Source: Bacteroidales bacterium | GTDB lineage: Bacteria > Bacteroidota > Bacteroidia > Bacteroidales > UBA12077 | Length of the DNA stretch: 5,551 nucleotides | Assembly (NCBI GenBank): GCA_030156305.1 | Contig: JASGMZ010000200.1 | Span: 1-5,551, forward strand | Direction of reading: 5' to 3' | Part shown: positions 1-5,551 of the stretch, piece after piece | How positions within the stretch are numbered: position 1 is the stretch's first letter | Layout: each line of letters opens with the position of its first letter | The notes under the pieces: model-generated | The model's input: only the letters and a program-made list of their open reading frames with translations | Databases searched by the model: none | What the model was told of the DNA's origin: nothing | Program-made: the position numbers and the translations under genes

Positions 1-145
1 ACTTATTTAAGGTAACCTCAACGGTTATTTCATTTCCTGCTTCTACTTGTTTGGTGGCATGCATTTCTAATGTTACATCAGAGAACACAAAACTTATTGC
101 CAAAACAATCCAGGTAAAAATAAGAAGCAATAAATGTTTTATCAT
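1..145 (-). CDS. N-terminal fragment of an exported protein of unknown function
   Basis: An open frame starts at the ATG whose complement is 143-145 and runs off the left edge after 48 full codons. Residues 2-4 (IKH) form a short basic n-region. Residues 5-22 are strongly hydrophobic (LLLLIFTWIVLAISFVFS), which looks like a Sec signal peptide with cleavage probably near residue 22. No lipobox cysteine is visible, so it is not an obvious lipoprotein. The mature start (DVTLEMHATKQVEAGNEITV) alternates polar and hydrophobic residues around a V-E-A-G-N turn, as in the first strands of Ig-like beta-sandwich domains of secreted Bacteroidetes proteins or BatD-like proteins. That resemblance is inference only and the family cannot be fixed from 48 residues. 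It is separated from the LOG gene by 257 bp and probably has its own promoter. Confidence 0.7.
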   Translation of the reverse strand, partial: MIKHLLLLIFTWIVLAISFVFSDVTLEMHATKQVEAGNEITVEVTLNK

Positions 146-195
146 ATACTAAAAGTATTAATTTTCTATAACCCAATAAAAATAGCTATTTAATA

Positions 196-229
196 CAATA
201 ATAACAAAATATCAACATAAGTTATCAAC
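196..229 (-). promoter_or_regulatory. Weak candidate promoter for the exported-protein gene
   Basis: On the minus strand, TATTATTG (complement of 196-203) matches the Bacteroidetes -7 box TAnnTTTG at all but one specified base. A GTTG (complement of 226-229) lies 22 bases upstream and could serve as a -33 element, slightly further away than the usual 19-21. Transcription would start near 188, giving a leader of roughly 40 nt before the ATG at 145. The match is imperfect, and AT-rich DNA yields such hits often. Confidence 0.25.
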
Positions 230-241
230 AATTGTTAATAA
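222..241. repeat. Imperfect 20-bp dyad in the leader region of the exported-protein gene
   Basis: The arms TTATCAACAA (222-231) and TTGTTAATAA (232-241) are complementary at 9 of 10 positions, around a perfect 10-bp core AACAATTGTT (227-236). The dyad overlaps the candidate -33 element, as an operator would. Each arm also resembles a DnaA box. Function is unknown. Confidence 0.4.
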
Positions 242-402
242 ATATTGATTTTTGTTTATAACCATATTGTTGTTTAGATACAATAAATTTAGGTTTAAAA
301 TTATCAATAGTTTTTCTTAATAAATTTTCAACCATAATGTAACATATAACTAACAGGCCAAAATTGTGGATACCCATTAATTAATCGATTAAAGATATAA
401 AT

Positions 403-1107
403 TTAAAAGTTAGGACTCAATAGATATTGAGCATAAAACTCATTAATTTTATCAACAGCCTCGTCGGGAGTATCAACAATCTGAATTAGATCCAAATCTT
501 TTTCTTTAATATTTTTTTCTTTAAGAATCACATTTTTAATCCAATCTATTAACCCTTTCCAATACTCAGAGCCAACAAGGATTATAGGGAAACGTCCAAT
601 TTTTTCGGTCTGAATGAGCGTTATTGCCTCAAAAAGCTCATCAAGGGTGCCAAATCCACCGGGTAAAACAATAAATCCCTGGGCATATTTAACAAACATT
701 ACTTTACGGACAAAAAAATGTTCGAAGCTTATCAGCTTATCCGGATCGATAAACAGGTTTGCAGACTGTTCAAACGGGAGGTCAATATTTAATCCTACGG
801 ATTTTCCATTACCTTTTTTTGCGCCCATATTTCCGGCTTCCATAATACCTGGCCCGCCTCCGGTAATTACACCATATCCACATTTTGTTAGCTTAAAAGC
901 AATATCTTCGGCAATTTTAAAATACTTATTGTCTGGCTTTGTACGTGCAGACCCAAAGATTGAAACACATGGCCCAATACGAGATAATTTTGAATAGCCC
1001 TCAACAAATTCAGCCATTACTTTAAATATTGACCAGGAATCAGAAGTCTGAATCTCATTCCAATCTCTATCATCAAAAGCATTTTTAATCATTTCGTCGT
1101 TGTTCAT
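403..1107 (-). CDS. LOG-family (TIGR00730) nucleotide phosphoribohydrolase
   Basis: A 234-residue cytosolic protein with the full Rossmann-like LOG fold. Family motifs are GSAR (52-55), the nucleotide-binding loop GGGPGIMEAG (83-92), the active-site arginine in FFVRK (R134) and the signature PGGFGTLDE (149-157), whose E157 is the expected catalytic acid. LOG enzymes hydrolyse the N-glycosidic bond of nucleoside 5'-monophosphates, such as cytokinin riboside monophosphates or AMP, releasing base and ribose 5-phosphate. The real substrate cannot be read from the sequence; in bacteria without cytokinin signalling, purine nucleotide salvage is a likely role. The helical N-terminal lead (DSWSIFKVMAEFVEGY, 23-38) is typical of this longer bacterial subgroup. 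Many databases still label it lysine decarboxylase, which is a misannotation. The ATG at 1107 is preferred because the protein then has family length; M6 is a possible alternative. It lies 87 bp downstream of uvrA on the same strand, so co-transcription is plausible. Confidence 0.93.
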   Translation of the reverse strand: MNNDEMIKNAFDDRDWNEIQTSDSWSIFKVMAEFVEGYSKLSRIGPCVSIFGSARTKPDNKYFKIAEDIAFKLTKCGYGVITGGGPGIMEAGNMGAKKGNGKSVGLNIDLPFEQSANLFIDPDKLISFEHFFVRKVMFVKYAQGFIVLPGGFGTLDELFEAITLIQTEKIGRFPIILVGSEYWKGLIDWIKNVILKEKNIKEKDLDLIQIVDTPDEAVDKINEFYAQYLLSPNF

Positions 1108-1113
1108 AAATCG

Positions 1114-1127
1114 ATATTTTAAAATAT
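1114..1127. repeat. 14-bp AT-only palindrome just upstream of the LOG gene start
   Basis: ATATTTTAAAATAT is a perfect palindrome ending 6 bp before the LOG start codon. It could bind a dimeric protein or form a weak mRNA hairpin, but sequences of only A and T form such palindromes easily. The rest of the 1108-1194 gap holds no clear promoter and no stable terminator hairpin. Confidence 0.3.
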
Positions 1128-1194
1128 AATTACACTAAATTAATCTTTTTTTGTAAGAATTCTATGCGACAGAAAATTTTACAAAATATTAATT

Positions 1195-4056
1195 TTATAA
1201 CTTCAATTCCGGTTTGAGATATTCTGCAGTATAACTATCTTTATGATGAATCAAATCTTCGGGTTTACCCTGGGCAATAATATACCCACCATTGGATCCG
1301 CCATCTTTGCCCAAATCAATAATATGATCGGCCATTTTAATCACATCCATGTTATGTTCAATTACAATTACTGTATTGCCTTTATCAACAATATTATTAA
1401 GCACTTGTAAAAGAATCCGAATATCTTCAAAATGCAACCCTGTTGTTGGTTCATCAAGAATATACAATGTATTTCCTGTATTCCGTTTGGCCAGTTCTGC
1501 CGATAATTTTACCCGCTGCGATTCACCTCCGGAAAGTGTTGTTGAGGGCTGTCCAAGGGTAATATATCCCAGTCCAACCTGTTGCAAAGCTTTTAATTTT
1601 TGTTTGATGGAAGGTACAGGCTCAAAAAATTCAACCGCATGGTTTATGGTCATATCCAAAACATCGCTTATTGATTTACCTTTATATTTTACTTCGAGGG
1701 TTTCGCGATTGTATCGTTTACCATTACAGTCTTTACAATGAACATATACATCGGGCAAAAAATTCATTGCTATGGTTTGCATCCCTGCTCCCTGACAAGT
1801 TTCACAACGGCCCCCTTTAACATTAAACGAAAACCGCCCGGCTTTATATCCACGAAGTTTTGCTTCGGGTGTTTGTTCAAAGAGCTTTCGAATATCAGAA
1901 AATACACCGGTATAAGTCACCGGATTAGACCTGGGTGTTCGTCCTAAAGGAGATTGATCGACTTCTATTACCTTATCAATATTTTTAATTCCTTCCATCG
2001 AATCATAAGCCAAAGGTTGTTTATTTGAGCGGTAAAAATGCCGGCTTAAAATTGGATGCAATGTTTCATTAATAAGCGATGATTTGCCACTACCTGAAAC
2101 GCCTGTTACGCATATAAATTTTCCCAAAGGAACCTTAAGGGTTACATTTTTAAGATTGTGTCCCTTTGCTCCTTTTAATATAATTTCCTTATGATTTCCT
2201 TCGCGTCGTGTTGAGGGTACTTCTATATTTTTCCTATGGTTAAGGTAATCGGCAGTTAACGAATCCGATTGGATAATTTCTTCAGGTGTTCCTTCCGCAA
2301 CAACATCGCCCCCATGCCGGCCTGCCTTAGGCCCCATATCCACAATATGGTCAGCTGATAAAATCATTTCTTTATCATGCTCAACCACAATAATAGAATT
2401 TCCAGCGTCGCGTAATTGTTTTAATGAGTTAATTAATTTTTGGTTATCGCGTTGATGCAATCCAATACTTGGTTCATCCAAAATATATAACACATTAACC
2501 AGCTTAGATCCCACTTGAGTGGCTAAACGAATACGCTGGCTTTCTCCATTAGACAAACTTCGGGCAGGCCGATTTAGAGATAAATAGTTTAAACCAACAT
2601 CCAGTAAAAAAGATAAACGTTCGGATATTTCTTTAATAATATCGCGTGCAATTAAATTTTGTTTTTCGGTTAAATGCTGAGGCAGTTCTTTAAACCATTG
2701 GTAAAGCTCATCAATATCCAAATTTGATAATTCGGCAATATTCTTTTCAGCTACCTTAAAATGCAACGATTCCATTTTTAATCGGTTTCCATTGCATTTG
2801 GGACAAACTACTTTTTTTATATACTGCTCGGTTTGTTTTTTACTACTGATTGAAAATTGTTCTTGTTGATAATTATGGATATAATTGACAATCCCTTCAA
2901 AATTTAAGAAATAATTTGAAGATTGTCCTAATGGCGTATTCAACAACTTAAACGATTCATCCGATCCATAAAGGATAATATTTAAAGCATTTTTAGGAAT
3001 ATCTTTTATGGGAGTATCAAGAGTAAACTTATATTTTGTGGCAATAGCGTCTAACTGCCAAAATATCAGCATATTTTTATATTTTCCTAAAGGAGCAATT
3101 CCCCCTTTCCGAATACTTAATGAAGGATCGGGAATAATTTTTTTTACATCAATTTCATTAACCACACCTAAACCATTACATTTTGGACAAGCTCCTTGCG
3201 GTGAGTTAAATGAAAAAGTATGGGGTGCCGGTTCGTTATATGAAATACCACTAACCGGACACATTAATTTACGGCTAAAATAATGAACTTCGTTGGTATC
3301 TTTTTCTAAAACCATCAATAATCCCTTACCATGCTGCAACGCTGTTTTTACCGTTCGTTTTATCCGTTTGGAATCGCTTGTTGTTATTTTTAATTTATCG
3401 ATAACCGTTTCAATAAAATGAGTTTTATACCGATCAAGCTTTAACCCATGAGTTAATTCTTTTATTTCACCATTGATACGAGCATATAAAAATCCTTTTT
3501 TGCGGATTTGTTCAAACAGTTCTTTATAATGCCCTTTTCTACCCTTCACCTGTGGTGCTAAGATTATTACATTTTTGCCGTCAAACTTTTGTATGATTAA
3601 ATTCAGGATTTGCTCATCGGTATATTTTACCATTTTCTCGCCTGTAACATAGGAGTATGCATCTGAAGCACGGGCATATAGTAACCGTAAGAAATCATAA
3701 ATTTCAGTTACAGTCCCAACCGTAGAACGTGGATTTTTGTTGGTTGATTTTTGTTCGATAGAAATAACAGGGCTTAATCCGGTAATTTGATCAACATCGG
3801 GCCGTTCCATATTGCCCAAAAACTGTCTGGCATAAGCAGATAAGGTTTCGATATACCGTCGCTGGCCCTCTGCATAAATGGTATCGAAAGCAAGAGATGA
3901 TTTTCCGCTGCCACTCAAACCAGTAATTACCGTTAATTTATTACGTGGAATGGAAACATCAATATTTTTAAGGTTATGGACTCTTGCACCAAGTACTTTT
4001 ACTTCTGAAGTTCTAACCGTTTTTTCTTCTACAATGTCTAAATTATCTTTTCCCAA
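1195..4056 (-). CDS. uvrA: UvrA, excinuclease ABC subunit A (nucleotide excision repair)
   Basis: A complete 953-residue UvrA (E. coli UvrA has 940). It dimerises, scans DNA for bulky lesions and loads UvrB; UvrC then cuts. Two ABC ATPase halves are visible. Half I has Walker A GLSGSGKSS (46-54), signature LSNGESQRIRLA (501-512), Walker B VLYILDEPSIGLH (522-534) and H-loop VEHD (558-561). Half II has Walker A GVSGSGKSS (652-660), signature LSGGESQRVKL (841-851), Walker B TLYILDEPTTGLH (863-875) and H-loop IEHN (899-902). The C-terminal zinc finger is intact: C751-x2-C754-x19-C774-x2-C777. The first zinc module is altered: C266-x2-S269-x20-C290-x2-C293, with Ser where Cys is usual. CPKC at 418-421 is kept. 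The UvrB-binding region is about 131-255 and the insertion domain about 295-400. No ATG exists before codon 83, so TTG at 4056 is the likely start. The gene begins 18 bp after the transglycosylase stop and is probably co-transcribed with it. No LexA-type site was seen. Confidence 0.98.
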   Translation of the reverse strand: MGKDNLDIVEEKTVRTSEVKVLGARVHNLKNIDVSIPRNKLTVITGLSGSGKSSLAFDTIYAEGQRRYIETLSAYARQFLGNMERPDVDQITGLSPVISIEQKSTNKNPRSTVGTVTEIYDFLRLLYARASDAYSYVTGEKMVKYTDEQILNLIIQKFDGKNVIILAPQVKGRKGHYKELFEQIRKKGFLYARINGEIKELTHGLKLDRYKTHFIETVIDKLKITTSDSKRIKRTVKTALQHGKGLLMVLEKDTNEVHYFSRKLMCPVSGISYNEPAPHTFSFNSPQGACPKCNGLGVVNEIDVKKIIPDPSLSIRKGGIAPLGKYKNMLIFWQLDAIATKYKFTLDTPIKDIPKNALNIILYGSDESFKLLNTPLGQSSNYFLNFEGIVNYIHNYQQEQFSISSKKQTEQYIKKVVCPKCNGNRLKMESLHFKVAEKNIAELSNLDIDELYQWFKELPQHLTEKQNLIARDIIKEISERLSFLLDVGLNYLSLNRPARSLSNGESQRIRLATQVGSKLVNVLYILDEPSIGLHQRDNQKLINSLKQLRDAGNSIIVVEHDKEMILSADHIVDMGPKAGRHGGDVVAEGTPEEIIQSDSLTADYLNHRKNIEVPSTRREGNHKEIILKGAKGHNLKNVTLKVPLGKFICVTGVSGSGKSSLINETLHPILSRHFYRSNKQPLAYDSMEGIKNIDKVIEVDQSPLGRTPRSNPVTYTGVFSDIRKLFEQTPEAKLRGYKAGRFSFNVKGGRCETCQGAGMQTIAMNFLPDVYVHCKDCNGKRYNRETLEVKYKGKSISDVLDMTINHAVEFFEPVPSIKQKLKALQQVGLGYITLGQPSTTLSGGESQRVKLSAELAKRNTGNTLYILDEPTTGLHFEDIRILLQVLNNIVDKGNTVIVIEHNMDVIKMADHIIDLGKDGGSNGGYIIAQGKPEDLIHHKDSYTAEYLKPELKL

Positions 4057-4074
4057 GGGTACAATGATTTAAAA

Positions 4075-5049
4075 TTATTCTGCAATTTGAGATGAGTCTG
4101 CTAAGTTATAATCATGAATTAATGAATAATTACGGTATCCTTGTTCAGGAATTTCGATAGCATATTCTTTGCCTTTAGAATTGGTAAGAAACGAATCTCT
4201 GAGCCATGGATTAAAATATTTTAATATTTTATAATTAATTTGATATTCATTCGCAAAAGCAGCAAAGTCGCTAACAGAGGAATCTATCTTAACCGTGAAA
4301 GTAGGAATTTCATGATAATAATCTTTCTCGCGTAAATAAAACCCATATTTTTCAGGGCTCTCTAAAATTAACTTAATAGCCAAAACACGGTATATATAAC
4401 GTGCTGTTTCCGTATTTAATAAAAGGTTATAATAATTTCTTTCATTTTGTCGGTTAACCTGGCGTAATAATCCGGTACGTCCCATATTATAAGCAGCAGC
4501 AGCCATGGTCCAGCTACCAAATAAATCATAAGCATCTTTTAAAAATTCAGCCGCTGCGCGGGTAGATTTTTCAAGATGATATCGTTCATCCACTTCGTCA
4601 TTTACTTCCAGCCCGTAATCCCCAGCTGTACCTTTTAGTAGTTGCCAAATGCCAACAGCTCCAGCAGGTGATACGCTATTTTTCAAATCACTTTCGGCTA
4701 ATACCAGGTATTTAAAATCTCCGGGTACACCATTTTCCTGTAATACTTTTTCAATACGCGGAAAATATCGGTTTGCCCGTTTAATAAACAATACGGTTTG
4801 CGACTGCCAATAGGTGTTTATAAGTAGTTCCTGATCCAAAGCTTCACGTACATCAAAATAGTTGAGTGGGACTTCTTCGCCGGCAAATGTTAATTTTTCG
4901 GGAATAGGTATAGCAAAAATTGAATATTTATTTTCAAAAGCTTCCCTATAATCATTATCAGCAGATTCTCTTCCCTGCCTGAAAAATGAAAACAATAAAA
5001 TAAGAAAGACTAAAATAATTAGAGTAACAAATGTATAGAGGTATCTCAT
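4075..5049 (-). CDS. Membrane-anchored lytic transglycosylase, SLT/GH23 (MltD-like)
   Basis: A 324-residue enzyme expected to cleave the MurNAc-GlcNAc bond of peptidoglycan with formation of 1,6-anhydroMurNAc, in the periplasm. Residues 5-22 form one hydrophobic helix, followed by R24, so it is an N-terminal anchor or uncleaved signal. The protein has no cysteine, so unlike E. coli MltD it cannot be a lipoprotein. The SLT domain spans about 85-230 with the classic motifs: catalytic E119 in LAESDLKNS, then GAVGIWQLL (130-138), the Y-H-L-E-K-S-T-R-A-A segment (157-166) and AAAAYNMG (183-190). The tail at 247-301 (FTVKIDSSVSDFAAFANEYQ, then YKILKYFNPWL) resembles a degenerate LysM-like peptidoglycan-binding unit, as in many Bacteroidetes MltD-like proteins; this is inference. 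The ATG at 5049 directly precedes the anchor. Two Bacteroidetes -7 boxes lie upstream, and uvrA follows after 18 bp, suggesting a shared transcript. Confidence 0.93.
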   Translation of the reverse strand: MRYLYTFVTLIILVFLILLFSFFRQGRESADNDYREAFENKYSIFAIPIPEKLTFAGEEVPLNYFDVREALDQELLINTYWQSQTVLFIKRANRYFPRIEKVLQENGVPGDFKYLVLAESDLKNSVSPAGAVGIWQLLKGTAGDYGLEVNDEVDERYHLEKSTRAAAEFLKDAYDLFGSWTMAAAAYNMGRTGLLRQVNRQNERNYYNLLLNTETARYIYRVLAIKLILESPEKYGFYLREKDYYHEIPTFTVKIDSSVSDFAAFANEYQINYKILKYFNPWLRDSFLTNSKGKEYAIEIPEQGYRNYSLIHDYNLADSSQIAE

Positions 5050-5072
5050 AAAAAACTTTTTTAAATAAATTG

Positions 5073-5106
5073 TTATCCAAAATTAATTAACAAAATCTTT
5101 GGATAA
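5073..5106. repeat. 9-bp perfect inverted repeat in the transglycosylase promoter region
   Basis: The arms TTATCCAAA (5073-5081) and TTTGGATAA (5098-5106) are exact reverse complements separated by 16 bp. The left arm overlaps the downstream -7 box at 5078-5085. It could be an operator for the transglycosylase-uvrA transcript, or a hairpin in the 3' end of the upstream beta-barrel mRNA. The long AT-rich loop and lack of a clean T-tract argue against a strong intrinsic terminator. Confidence 0.45.
5078..5085 (-). promoter_or_regulatory. Bacteroidetes -7 box TAATTTTG, proximal to the transglycosylase gene
   Basis: The minus strand reads TAATTTTG, an exact match to TAnnTTTG. A start site about 7 nt downstream, near 5071, would leave a leader of roughly 20 nt before the ATG at 5049, a suitable distance. 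No good TTTG -33 element sits at the expected spacing (CTTT is the nearest), so the promoter is only partly supported. Confidence 0.4.
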
Positions 5107-5112
5107 AGGTTA

Positions 5113-5120
5113 CAAAATTA
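5113..5120 (-). promoter_or_regulatory. Second Bacteroidetes -7 box TAATTTTG, distal to the transglycosylase gene
   Basis: A second exact TAATTTTG lies 35 bp upstream of the first. A transcript from here would start near 5106 and carry both arms of the inverted repeat 5073-5106 in its leader. The -33 position lacks TTTG, so confidence is limited. Confidence 0.35.
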
Positions 5121-5146
5121 AAGAATTTTTATTCTGAAAAGAAGAA

Positions 5147-5551
5147 TTAAAATGAATAACTTACCCCGGTATAAATACCTATTGAGTAGGGATGAGATTC
5201 TACTGCTGAATTAGCATTTATGGGGTTTAAATAATATTTTATGGATGGTTCGATAAGTATATTCACTGAATTCAGAATTGGATATTCCAATCCAAACCCT
5301 AATGAACCACTATAATTGATATCATTAACTCCATTGGTTTTTCCAATTACATCTTTACTGTTTTCATACATTAAATAAACATTATTCCCAACAAGGAAAT
5401 TTGCACCAACGCCTCCAATTAGGTTGATATCAATAATTTTATCAATAATTTTGTATCTAATAATTAAAGGAACTTCAATATATTCAAAACTCTGACGGAT
5501 ATTAGCGTTTAATTTATTAAAAATTGGATTTGATAAATCATAACTACTTTT
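5147..5551 (-). CDS. C-terminal part of an outer-membrane beta-barrel protein
   Basis: The frame is open from the right edge to the TAA at 5147, giving 134 visible residues; the start lies outside the window. The ATG at 5371 is internal, because the 60 codons before it encode continuous barrel-like sequence. Visible segments include RQSFEYIEVPLIIRYKI (window residues 19-35), LIGGVGANFLVGNNVY (44-59), a turn with IGKTNG, then strands around GSLGFGLEYP, LIEPSIKYYLNPIN and PYSIGIYTGVSYSF. Alternating hydrophobic and aromatic residues, the IEVPL and YYLNPIN patterns and the terminal aromatic Phe fit the PorT/OMP_b-brl_2-like barrels common in Bacteroidetes, which are inserted in the outer membrane by the Bam machinery. 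The specific role is unknown; such proteins are often structural or linked to surface or envelope functions. It ends 97 bp before the transglycosylase gene, and only a weak 5-bp hairpin (5122-5135) follows its stop. Confidence 0.85.
   Translation of the reverse strand, partial: KSSYDLSNPIFNKLNANIRQSFEYIEVPLIIRYKIIDKIIDINLIGGVGANFLVGNNVYLMYENSKDVIGKTNGVNDINYSGSLGFGLEYPILNSVNILIEPSIKYYLNPINANSAVESHPYSIGIYTGVSYSF

Larger units (their letters stand above)
146..402. other. AT-rich intergenic region (about 19% GC by hand count)
   Basis: This 257-bp gap lies between the LOG stop codon and the start of the exported protein. I see no convincing ORF, tRNA or strong terminator in it. It contains a perfect 12-bp palindrome TTAATCGATTAA (381-392), an imperfect dyad (222-241) and several 9-mers close to the DnaA box TTATCCACA: TTATCAACA at 222-230 (+, one mismatch), GTATCCACA on the minus strand at 365-373 (one mismatch), ATATCAACA at 209-217 (+, two mismatches) and TTATTAACA on the minus strand at 233-241 (two mismatches). 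It must hold the leader of the gene at 145. Any role in replication is speculative, because chance matches are expected in such AT-rich DNA. Confidence 0.6.

Noticed and set aside
614..997. Plus-strand open frame of 127 codons
   Set aside because: It lies wholly inside the LOG gene, whose minus-strand protein carries all family motifs; the plus-strand translation has no recognisable domain.
403..1107. Lysine decarboxylase annotation for the LOG protein
   Set aside because: The PGGxGTxxE signature and active-site Arg/Glu are those of LOG phosphoribohydrolases; there is no PLP-binding decarboxylase domain.
1108..1194. Intrinsic terminator between uvrA and the LOG gene
   Set aside because: Only short AT stems (such as AAAAT/ATTTT at 1183-1196) and an 8-bp AGAATTCT palindrome are present, with no GC-rich stem followed by a T-tract on the minus strand.
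1349..1947. Two plus-strand open frames (1349-1741 and 1738-1947)
   Set aside because: Both are antisense to the second ATPase half and zinc finger of UvrA, and their compositions look like antisense translation.
3008..3283. Plus-strand open frame of 91 codons
   Set aside because: Antisense to the first zinc module and insertion domain of UvrA, with no independent support.
3878..4072. Plus-strand open frame of 64 codons
   Set aside because: Antisense to the Walker A region and start of UvrA; no promoter or family resemblance.
5122..5135. Terminator hairpin after the beta-barrel gene
   Set aside because: The stem AGAAT/ATTCT is only 5 bp and AT-rich, too weak to call.
5050..5146. LexA/SOS-type operator upstream of the transglycosylase-uvrA unit
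   Set aside because: No CTGT-N8-ACAG or GAAC-N4-GTTC pattern is present; the only dyad is TTATCCAAA/TTTGGATAA, which matches no SOS box I know.
5147..5371. A 74-residue stand-alone protein starting at the ATG at 5371
   Set aside because: The same frame is open up to the window edge and encodes beta-barrel sequence before this Met, so the Met is internal to a larger protein.
1..5551. CRISPR array, insertion sequence, tRNA or defence system
   Set aside because: No spaced direct repeats, transposase motifs, cloverleaf-forming segment or defence-type domain was seen; nearly all the DNA is occupied by housekeeping genes.

Overview
The window looks like an ordinary chromosomal segment of a Bacteroidota bacterium, probably close to Bacteroidales/Marinilabiliales. 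This rests on the AT-rich DNA, the lack of Shine-Dalgarno motifs, two exact copies of the Bacteroidetes -7 promoter box (TAnnTTTG), a Bacteroidetes-style outer-membrane beta-barrel C-terminus, and a UvrA whose first zinc site has the degenerate form I associate with this phylum. All genes lie on the minus strand, so transcription runs from the right edge to the left.

In transcription order: (1) 5551-5147 is the C-terminal 134 residues of an outer-membrane beta-barrel protein cut by the window edge. (2) 5146-5050 is a 97-bp gap with two exact -7 boxes and a 9-bp inverted repeat overlapping one of them, the best candidate promoter region here. (3) 5049-4075 encodes a membrane-anchored lytic transglycosylase of the SLT/GH23 type. 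(4) After only 18 bp, 4056-1195 encodes full-length UvrA, the damage-recognition ATPase of nucleotide excision repair, apparently starting at TTG. (5) After 87 bp, 1107-403 encodes a LOG-family phosphoribohydrolase (TIGR00730 type). (6) 402-146 is a very AT-rich gap (about 19% GC) with DnaA-box-like 9-mers and a dyad. (7) 145-1 is the first 48 codons of an exported protein that I cannot name.

The transglycosylase and uvrA are almost certainly co-transcribed, and the LOG gene may be the last member of the same operon. The three enzymes act in cell-wall remodelling, DNA repair and nucleotide metabolism and share no obvious pathway, so the grouping reads as housekeeping rather than as a dedicated system. 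I found no mobile element, CRISPR array, RNA gene, defence island or broken gene. The points worth a second look are the altered UvrA metal and ABC motifs, the TTG start, and the two dyad-containing intergenic regions.
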